DNA of 64,000 nucleotides, from the NCBI GenBank assembly GCA_020002185.1, contig CM034544.1, positions 4,083,632-4,147,631 of the forward strand, given 5' to 3'. Position 1 is the stretch's first letter; each line of letters opens with the position of its first letter. Origin of the DNA: Paraescarpia echinospica. Lineage: Eukaryota > Annelida > Polychaeta > Sabellida > Siboglinidae. The notes beneath the pieces are model-generated. The model made no database searches. It saw nothing but the letters and a program-made list of their open reading frames with translations, and was not told the origin of the DNA. This document shows, one piece after another, positions 1 to 11,000 of the stretch. Made by a program: the position numbers and the translations under genes.

Positions 1-535
1 AATTCTTTAATAGTGCCACACATTAATTGTTGCATCATGGTGTGGGGCTTTCAATCAAATAGAATAATAAAACTTTAAAAAAAAGCCCTGAGAATTATTA
101 CCTTAAGTAATTATACTTCCCAAACAGAACCACTTCACAAAAAACTCAACTTGTTAAAAGTAGATGACATTCTTAAATTACAACAATTAAAATTTTACTA
201 TAAATATTTACATAATGACTTACCAGTTTATTTACAAAAACTGGAGGATAATGTTTAACTATGAGGTACATAATCACGATACAAGAGTCGGTTGTTGTTT
301 TCGTACATTGGACTTATTGAATATAGGGTCATATTTTGACTCTCCACATCAGCATTTGCCAATGCAGCCACCTCTGTGGAATAAACTGTCCATAAACATA
401 CTTAACAACAGCAATCTCCCACAATTTAAGAGGCAACTAAAACTGTTTTTTCTCCAGTTAATGGGTTTTACATTTGTGACATTGGATTTACAATATCTTA
501 TTACATTTTATCAGTCTTATTTATTATTCTTTTAA
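1..535 (+). mobile_element. LINE reverse-transcriptase C-terminal remnant
   Basis: Translation from about position 5 gives the typical non-LTR retrotransposon C-terminal region (SLIVPHINCCIMVWGF, then KKALRIITLSNY and LKFYYKYLHNDLPVYLQ). The frame has an internal stop near 82 and ends near 258. It resumes in another frame with the usual tail (VHNHDTRVG, WNKLSINI). It is a decayed 3' end of an element whose 5' part lies outside the window. The clade is not resolved. Confidence 0.7.
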
Positions 536-842
536 TATTGATGGTATTAGCGGGATTTCCTATTTCGCACATTTAAAAATTATATTTTTAGAAATGCAGG
601 TTCACCAGTAAATATTTACTTACTCGGATAAAATTATTTCTACATGTGAACATTTTGCATAGTTTTTTGTATGTTTGACATTGAAAGCTGAGATTATAAA
701 GTGTGCATTTCTGTCAAAATCACAAAAGTGATGGGACATGACATAGGCAGCTATTTTTGGCCCGTGTGCAGAATATGCCTGTGTCACTTAATACCCGGTT
801 CACTGTGGGGGTCACATGTGTTGTGTGTTTGTTTGTTTGCAG
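536..842. other. Calpain intron, unique sequence
   Basis: AT-rich sequence between the LINE remnant and the first visible calpain exon. It ends in a T/G-rich tract and an AG acceptor at 841-842. Nothing else is recognised here. Confidence 0.5.
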
Positions 843-920
843 CTCGATGGAGTGGGAAATATGTGGCCCCATTCTACAGAAGAAGTTGGGCATCACTCTT
901 GATGTGGACAATGAATTCTG
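843..920 (+). CDS. CAPN5: Calpain exon: end of protease core
   Basis: Encodes SMEWEICGP, then [14 protein letters not shown]. The Trp codon is split across the intron (TG|G). Acceptor TTTGCAG is at 836-842 and donor GTCAGT at 921. It matches the calpain stretch just before the conserved FW-M-F-DF motif. Confidence 0.75.
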
Positions 921-3900
921 GTCAGTTCCACCAACACTGTTTGTCTATACACGGTTTGATTTTAAAATCTGTTGCGTTTGCATATCTGTCAGTCATATTT
1001 GTCAGTCATATCTGCCAGTCATATCTCTCAGTCATATCTTCCAGTCATATCTCTCAGTCATATCTGTCAGTCATATCTGTCAGTCATGTCTGCCAGTCAT
1101 GTCTGTCAGTCATGTCTGATAGTCATGTCTTGTCAGTCATATCTGCCAGTCATATCTGTCAGTCATGTCTGTCAGTCATATCTGCCAGTCATATCTGTCA
1201 GTCATGTCTGTCAGTCATATCTGCCAGTCATATCAGTCCATGAACAAAACCATCTAATTATAATGATAATCATGGTAGCTTATGTGTCGTGATTGTATGT
1301 GTGTGTGCATGCGAGTGTGTGTGTGTGTGTGTTTGGGATAGAGGAGACAAGCATGAAATAAAGAGTATTGAATGTGGAAAAGAGTTGTTCACGCCACAAA
1401 GCCACAAATGCCTTGTATGTTTTCTAAATGCCACTTGGCAATAAACCATTTGAATGAATCTGTTATAATTTTAGACCTCAGCCATGTGGTCTTGAGGTCT
1501 AATGTCATGTTAACCGCTATGTGATATCTTTACAGGATGAAGTTTGAAGACTTCTGTGCCAACTTTACCGACATTGTGATGTGTCAAAACATGAAGAACA
1601 AAACCTGTTCAGAAATGAACAGCGAGTGGGCGGAACCAAATAAGGCCGGTGGATCCATCAAACATATCGCCACCTTCTTCAACAACCCACAGGTACCGTA
1701 GGTTTCCATGTATACTCTGCCCCCATATATAATATGCACCCTGACTTTTGCTAAATTCTGATAGAACTCCTATATTACCGTGTATGATACGCATCCCAGC
1801 TTTGGCATCAATCCCTCATTTCCCCTCTTCTGATAGTTTGCTTGAAGCGTGACTCAGTCAGGGTTGGCCACTGTCATTTCCCCTCTTCTGATAGTTTGCT
1901 TGAAGCGTGACACAGTCAGGGTTGGCCACTGTCATTTCCCCTCTTCTGATAGTTTGCTTGATGCGTGACACAGTCAGGGTTGGCCACTGTCATTTCCCCT
2001 CTTCTGATAGTTTGCTTGAAGCGTGACACAGTCAGGGTTGGCCACTGTCATTTCCCCTCTTCTGATAGTTTGCTTGAAGCGTGACACAGTCAGGGTTGGC
2101 CACTGTCATTTCCCCTCTTCTGATAGTTTGCTTGAAGCATGACTCAGTCAGGGTTGGCCACTGTCATTTCCCCTCTTCTGATAGTTTGCTTGAAGCGTGA
2201 CACAGTCAGGGTTGGCCACTGTCATTTCCCCTCTTCTGATAGTTTGCTTGAAGCGTGACACAGTCAGGGTTGGCCACTGTCATTTCCCCTCTTCTGATAG
2301 TTTGCTTGATGCGTGACACAGTCAGGGTTGGCCACTGTCATTTCCCCTCTTCTGATAGTTTGCTTGAAGCGTGACACAGTCAGGGTTGGCCACTGTCATT
2401 TCATCAAACTTTGATTGTGTGATGATCCTTGAATCCATACCAGAATCATTCAAATGTTCCTTACGCAAGTTACGTCATATTGCCGTTGGCACATCGCACA
2501 CGATGACATCACCACGTTACTCGTGTCTGCACCATCATTCTTCCAATTGGTGAATTCCTTACCATTACTAATGCCCCCAAGCGGATGTTTGTAGAACTTT
2601 ACGGAACCCTTAGCGAACTTTCATGTGATGTTTTAGTATTCTGTAAGTGATTCTGCCAAGTTCTATGCAGCAAACTGCGTTACCGTGAAACTGTCTTTTA
2701 TGAAACCCGCATAGAAGATGCTAAAGGCACGTGATCAATTGTATAAAATGTGTAGTGGCGTTTTCTATGCTTTGCCTAAGGAGTTACGTATCACGGAGCA
2801 TGCATTTCTGGCTCATATCCAGTCGGAGAAAATTTTGTTTAGTACTAGCACCATGCATGTATAACACACACCTGAACTTTTAAGTAAAAAATTTACGGAA
2901 AAATGTGTACTATACATGAAAACTTGCGGCAAGATCTCATTGTGAGGCTCTTGTTTGGGGGTCCACCTTCCTGTGTACCTGCCCACTAGCCCACTAGCCC
3001 NNNNNNNNNNNNNNNNNNNNNNNNNNNNNNNNNNNNNNNNNNNNNNNNNNNNNNNNNNNNNNNNNNNNNNNNNNNNNNNNNNNNNNNNNNNNNNNNNNNN
3101 NNNNNNNNNNNNNNNNNNNNNNNNNNNNNNNNNNNNNNNNNNNNNNNNNNNNNNNNNNNNNNNNNNNNNNNNNNNNNNNNNNNNNNNNNNNNNNNNNNNN
3201 NNNNNNNNNNNNNNNNNNNNNNNNNNNNNNNNNNNNNNNNNNNNNNNNNNNNNNNNNNNNNNNNNNNNNNNNNNNNNNNNNNNNNNNNNNNNNNNNNNNN
3301 NNNNNNNNNNNNNNNNNNNNNNNNNNNNNNNNNNNNNNNNNNNNNNNNNNNNNNNNNNNNNNNNNNNNNNNNNNNNNNNNNNNNNNNNNNNNNNNNNNNN
3401 NNNNNNNNNNNNNNNNNNNNNNNNNNNNNNNNNNNNNNNNNNNNNNNNNNNNNNNNNNNNNNNNNNNNNNNNNNNNNNNNNNNNNNNNNNNNNNNNNNNN
3501 NNNNNNNNNNNNNNNNNNNNNNNNNNNNNNNNNNNNNNNNNNNNNNNNNNNNNNNNNNNNNNNNNNNNNNNNNNNNNNNNNNNNNNNNNNNNNNNNNNNN
3601 NNNNNNNNNNNNNNNNNNNNNNNNNNNNNNNNNNNNNNNNNNNNNNNNNNNNNNNNNNNNNNNNNNNNNNNNNNNNNNNNNNNNNNNNNNNNNNNNNNNN
3701 NNNNNNNNNNNNNNNNNNNNNNNNNNNNNNNNNNNNNNNNNNNNNNNNNNNNNNNNNNNNNNNNNNNNNNNNNNNNNNNNNNNNNNNNNNNNNNNNNNNN
3801 NNNNNNNNNNNNNNNNNNNNNNNNNNNNNNNNNNNNNNNNNNNNNNNNNNNNNNNNNNNNNNNNNNNNNNNNNNNNNNNNNNNNNNNNNNNNNNNNNNNN

Positions 3901-6801
3901 NNNNNNNNNNNNNNNNNNNNNNNNNNNNNNNNNNNNNNNNNNNNNNNNNNNNNNNNNNNNNNNNNNNNNNNNNNNNNNNNNNNNNNNNNNNNNNNNNNNN
4001 CCCTCAATGCTCCCCGACTGTGCCTGCTCTCTGTCTCTTCCCCTCTCTGTCCCCTTTCCTGTGCCATCATCTCTACCTCAACTAGTTCTCCTGCCCTCAA
4101 TGTTCCCTGACTGTGCCTGCTCTCTGTCTCTTCTATTCTCTGTCCCCTATCCTGTGCCATTATCTCTACATCAACTAGTTCCCCTGCCCTCAATGCTCCC
4201 CGACTGTGCCTGCTCTCTGTCTCTTCCCCTCTCTGTCCCCTTTCCTGTGCCATCATCTCTACCTCAACTAGTTCCCCTGCCCTCAATGCTCCCCGACTGT
4301 GCCTGCTCTCTGTCTCTTCCCCTCTCTGTCCCCTTTCCTGTGCCATCATCTCTACCACAACTAGTTCCCCTGCCCTCATTGTTTCCTGACTGTGCCTGCT
4401 CTCTGTCTCTTCCCCTCTCTGTCCCCTTTCCTGTGCCATCATCTCTACCTCAACTAGTTCCCCTGCCCTTAATGCTCCCCGACTGTGCCACTGATGTCAC
4501 CTACTCACGTTGCAGTTTATCTTCTGTGTGGTTGACCGAGAGGATGAGGTGGTCATCTGTCTCATGCAGACCACGACTTGTGCCAGGCACCTGGATTCAT
4601 CAGATGTCAAGTCAGCTACCCACAGCCAGCGATCTAGACGATCAGCTGACTCTAACCAGCCGACGGAATCTAGCCGTCCGGCCAAACTTAGCCATACAAC
4701 CATAACTAGCCAGCCACCCAAACATAGAGAGCCGGCGGAATCTTGCCAGCCAGCCAAACTTAGCCATACATCCGTAACTAGCCAACCGGCCGAACTTAGC
4801 GAGCTGACAAGATCTAGCCAGTCAGCTAAACTTGGCCATACATCCGCAACTATCCAGATGACCAAACCTAGCGAGCCGGCAGAATGGAATATACAGACTC
4901 GTAATCTACAGCTAAGAGTTGGTTTCACCATTTTGAAGGTGTGTTCCCAGATAATTAAGTGTAATTATCAGTGAATTGTGAGCAAGTCTGTCATAAAGAA
5001 TGACACAATAATTATTAATTGTGAACATGTGTGTGTGTGTGCTTGGCATGCGTGTTTATGTGCATGGTATGTACACATGCTTGCATGATTTGCGTGCATA
5101 CATGCTTGGTGTGCGTTCATATTGCGTGCATGGTGTATGTGCATGTATGTTCTTGCGCGCATGCATATGGTCCCTCTTAATGTTAGATTGGTTAAACATA
5201 TTATTTAATTTAACCTTCATTTAAAAACTTACCTTTATAACCTTGCGTATCCACCTTAGCTCCCTGGCGTATCCACCTTAGCTCCCTGGCGTATCCACCT
5301 TGGCTCCCTGGCGTATCCACCTTAGCTCCCTGGCGTATCCACCTTAGCTCCCTGGCGTATCCACCTTGGCTCCCTGGCGTATCCACCTTGGCTCCCTGGC
5401 GTATCCACCTTGGCTCCCACATCAAGAAGTTAAAACCAGTTAGATAAGGTAATAATCTTAAAATAAGATAATAATCATAAAATATATAGTACATATATCA
5501 ATCAGTTGCATAGAACCTTACTATTAAAGTCACCCTCAGAACCTCACTATTAAGGTCACTCTCAGAACTGAGTGGAACCTTACTACTAAGGTCATTCTCA
5601 GGACTGGGTGGAACCTCACTATTAAGGTCACCAGCAGGACTGAGTGGAACCTCACTATTAAGGTTACTCTCAGGACTGAGTGGAACCTCACTATTAAGGT
5701 CACCCTCAGGACTGAGTGGAACCTCACTGTGAAGGTCACCCTCGGGACTGAGTGAACCTCACAATTAAAGTCACCTCGGGACTGAGTGGAACCTCACTAT
5801 TAAGGTCACTCAGGATGAGGTGGACCCTCACTATTAAGGTCATCCTCGGGACTGGGTAAAAGTCACCAATATATTGACTGTATTTGTGGGAATAATTTCC
5901 TAAACCTTTCTGTAACAAAAACAATTTGAGACTCTTAGGGTAACATTTATTGCAAAGTGGATGTATTTATTACACTGAAGTGACCACAAAGCAATGTTTG
6001 ACTGTAATTGCATTTAATGCAGCAGTTCCTCTGGCAACCACCAGGTGGAGGAGAATCGGATCTATCGCCTTCATCGGAACCCGAGCGTCGTGATGACCTC
6101 GCCATTTGACAACACACGGCGGGTGATCCTAAGACAATGGCTGCAGAAGGGACGATACATTATCGTGGCAACGACAGTAGAGCCTCATGAGGTTGGCTCC
6201 TTCATCCTTCATATATACACTTCTGTGAGCAACAGTGGCAGGTGAGATTGCTGAACATTCTTCACGATAGTTCATTTCTTGCAGATTGCAAATTGGTTCT
6301 TTTCGTCAGTGTAGCTACCAACTAACAGATCCCCCTCACAGACCACGCAACAACACAATCATATCATAGACTGGGAGGGAAAATAGTGGACAAGGAAGCC
6401 AACAGAAGAACACGACAAATAAAAGAAACCATGGATCAGAAAGGCCTGGACACTAATCAACCAAGATGAGGGGAATTACGAACTATCTCACTTCTACGAT
6501 GACATCATACGTCACATGCACTGAAGAAGTTGGTGTGCTACACCGACGAAAGCCACTACAAGGTAAAAATTCACATATTGGATATGTCTAAAAGAACTTA
6601 TTTGCAATGGAAGGTCAGATCTTCAGAGTATGATAGCTATGTACAGGTATGTTTGTTATCAATTAAGTTCACGCTGGAACAAATTTAAGATGTTATTTTC
6701 TTCCAAGAAGTAGTAGAACCCCTGAAAGTTTGGTGCCCAAGATACAAAGTATCTAGGAGGAAAAACTTAATGTTTATGCATTCATTCATACACACACAGG
6801 G

Positions 6802-6854
<53 letters not shown>

Positions 6855-6860
6855 GACACA

Positions 6861-6896
<36 letters not shown>

Positions 6897-7051
6897 GGCA
6901 CACACACACACACAGGATACACTCACAGGGTACACATACACACACACACGGGTACACTCCCACAGGCCACACACACACACACACATGGTATGCACACACA
7001 CACACACACACAGGGGTACAATACACACATACACACACACACACACACACG

Positions 7052-7092
<41 letters not shown>

Positions 7093-8012
7093 GTAATACC
7101 ACACACACACACACACATGGGTACACCACAGGGGTACACACACACACGGGGGCTACATTCCACAGGTACACACACACACACATTATTGGCACACACACTC
7201 CACAGGTACACTCCTACAGAGGGTACACACACAGGCACACACACAGGGTACACACACAGGGTGACACACCCACAGAGGTACACACACATGGGTACACACA
7301 CAGGGTACACACACACACTGGGGTACACACACAGGGGTACACACACTGGGGTACACACACAGGGGTACACACACAAACAGGGGTACACACACAGGGGTAC
7401 ACTCACAGAGGTACACACACTGGAGTACACACACTGGGGTACACACACAGGGGTACACACACTGGGGTACACACACTGGGGTACACACACAGGGGTACAC
7501 ACACTGGGGTACACACACAAACAGGGGTACACACACTGGGGTACATACACACAGGGATACACACACTGGGGTACACACACTGTGGTACACACACTGGGGT
7601 ACACACACAGGGTACACACACTGGGGTACACACACTGGGGTACACACACAGGGTACCCACACAAATAGGGGTACACACATAGGGGTACACACACAGGGTA
7701 CACACACAAACAGGGGTACACACATAGGGGTACATACACAGGGATACACACACGCATGCATGCATGCACACTGACATACACACCACACACTCACACACAT
7801 AGGCCCAGTACATACACACGTACATTCACACATATACACTCACACATACATACTCATACATACACCCACCCACCCACCTACAGACACACACACACACACA
7901 CACACATACACACACACAGACACACACACACAGGGGTACACACACACACAGGGGTACACACACACACACACACACACACAGACACACACACACTCATACA
8001 GACACACACACT

Positions 8013-8044
<32 letters not shown>

Positions 8045-11000
8045 TGCTAGTTCAATTATAGTTACCTATATGCATAAATGTATTAAGTAATTAACAAGGA
8101 ATTAAGCAGTGATTGCGTAGAGAGAATAATAATAATAATAAAACTTTATTTGAACACTACCAAATACGTGACTACTGCCCCATTCACGGGTGTGTACAAA
8201 TGTAGTGCATTCTAAATAGCTTCAAATTAATTGAGGTAAAACTGTGTACCCAGTGGTTATAAATGATAAAAAATAATACGCTGTAGAATGTTAAAAACTA
8301 TGCAAAATGTTAACCCTACGTGTTTGTATTGAGGGAGCTGGTGAAGGACAAACCCATGAAGAGGCTCCTGAGTTCAACCTGCTCCTGCTTCCCAGGCCTG
8401 CGACATCCCATAATGCTAACACAAGTCATCGTTGTCAAGGCAACGGGCCTGGAGCAGAGCAAAGCTGGTGAGTGATGATCTACATATTAAGGTGGCTAAT
8501 GTGGTTATGACATGCTTGTTTTTAATTAAATAAACTTAATAACGTTTTGAAGATAAACTGAACAGTTTTTATCAGATTTTGCCAAACACGTTAAACAATA
8601 TTCCAGATCAAAAAGAATTGAATTTTTTATGTTGTTTAGTGATACTTAATGCAGTTAATGACAATTATAAAAACTGAACAATTTCCCTATAAGGGCATTT
8701 GCAATTTGAACATGCTGCAGGTGTTACCCTGCAGCATGTTCAAATTGTAAACAAAACACCCACTTTCATAACAGTCTGTGTCTGGGTCAGAACACAGTAC
8801 TGGTACACACTTGTGGTGCCTTAATTATAAGTGAAACGAATACTGTACAATAAAAGAAAATGTTATCTTTGACTTATACATTTACTATACATCCCATAGA
8901 GATAACATCCACAAAAAAATATCTCATTACTCGACCCAGTTTTATGTATGAACAATGTCCACTCGAAATTGACCTGATTTTTTACATCATATTTGGGGCA
9001 TGGGAAAACCAGTGTATATTGAAGCCGGCTCTGTGGCTCTGTTTGTGATTGTAAAATATTCACCTTAATTGTGTTTTAAACTATGTAATTATAATTTTAA
9101 TACTTCAAGTTGTTAATAAACAGCAACCAAAAATATCAGGTGGTGGAGGTACGTAATATTTTTGTGTCCTACGTTACGTATGCCTTTGGAACATTACGAC
9201 CATGAAGTTAAAATGTAGGACATATTAAACGTGTCGTGAAATGATCACTCATTGGCACTAATTAATTTGGTAAATAATTTTTCTTGAAGCATAAATAACA
9301 AGTTTTTGACGCAGACCTAACGAAAGTTGCCTCGTTTCGTGTCCTTTTACCAGTTACGTACCTCCAAGGAATTTGTTCAAATAAAAGAAAAATCTTCAGC
9401 ATTATACAACATCATAAATACCAGGATGTAACACGAACTCATTTACGGCAAAGAGAACCCATTTACGACAACAACACAGCAGACTTCCTTTAAAAATTAC
9501 TACGCTGGCAAACTCCTAGTAGAGGAACAGACTGCCTCCGTTCAATGCGCTTACTTTGGGTCATTGTAGGTGCATCTCCTTCCAGGTGCTACTGTCCACT
9601 CACCTTTTACTGTCGTGAGTCGCTTCTTTGGACTCTGATCTACCATGCAACTGAGGAAGCCTTTAAAAACAAGATATCAAAAGTCTTTCTCATGCATATC
9701 CAGCCCACACTATTCTTTTACCGATGCTACATAATTTATTGTACGGTCTAATCCTGTTACCCGCTCTAAGTTAAACATTTACACATAATCATCCTTCTTT
9801 CTCTTACGCAGAGCCAAACCTTTATTGCGTCATCACCTGTGAAGGTCAGAAAATCACGACCCCCGTGCGCAAGAATACACTGACCCCTGTGTGGAACACA
9901 GGCGCCATCTTCTACCGCCGCAATGTACACGAGCATATCACAGTCCAGGTAATTCATGTTAGTGTTAGTCTGATTAAGGTTGCTGGGGCTGATAACGTAT
10001 CATTTTATTTTTTCTTCATATAACATTAGTTGGTGTTGGTAACCTACAGCACTGGCACCATAGTTTGCAAATCTGTACTTTAAAAATTACTATTTTATGT
10101 GTCCCGGTGGAAAGCCCCTCCGAATTCTTGGAAACAGTGACAGATACAACTACCTTATGGCTATCACGAACCTGGTTCTTTCTTATCCAAACATGTTACG
10201 TGTGAATAGTTTAAATAACATCCTCAGTCGGTTTAATAAAAAGTGCATTCATATATTTTGTATTCTAGAGATGATGAGCTTTATAATGATAAATCATTTC
10301 TTGAAATACATTCAGTAGTTTTTGGTTTATTGATCAAATTGAAGCAAATTTAAAAAAAGAGGTAATTTTGACTCCTACTTTCTACGGGCGACCTATACTC
10401 CTACGGGCGACCAAGACTGAGGATTGCGTGAAGAGAGACATGGAGGGATGGAAAGGGGAATGGAGAAAAAGAGCAAACGACCGAGGAGAATGGAGAAGGG
10501 TGGTAGAGAAAGTAGTGCAATGAGGAGGAAGAGAAAGAAGATGTCGTCGTATCCAAGCCAGCCTCACCCCTGAAGACAGGGAACGATGGGGAGAACAACA
10601 ACAACTTTCTATTTTTGGGGGTTCGTAAATGCAGGTATTATATTTGCTTGTTGAGGAAAGTAAACCAGACCTTAAAATTTAGACTATATTTTAAGCATTT
10701 CTGCCAAAATAAAAAAATTGTAGGAGCATGACGTAGTGCATATTAGGTTGGTTTCAATTTTAGCAAAATGAATCTTAAACTGGAGAAGCAAACAATCAAG
10801 CTGAGGAAGTTTCTTTAGTTGGTCTTGCAATGAGCGTTAGTTCAGTCTTCTAATCAGTAACAGCTACGCGACCAGTGGAGTGAATTACTAGGAAAAGTAC
10901 AGCTGATTCAGGTAACTTCAGCACTTTGCATAGGAGATCTGCCAGGGTTAGTGAGGTCAATGGCCTTTGCTTGTGGGGATGGCGCATCTGTATACTCACC

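Noticed and set aside
2955..4705. Frames spanning the N gap
   Set aside because: They read through undetermined bases and a 93 bp repeat.
6685..8061. Long His-Thr and Cys-Val frames
   Set aside because: CA-rich satellite translated in all frames.
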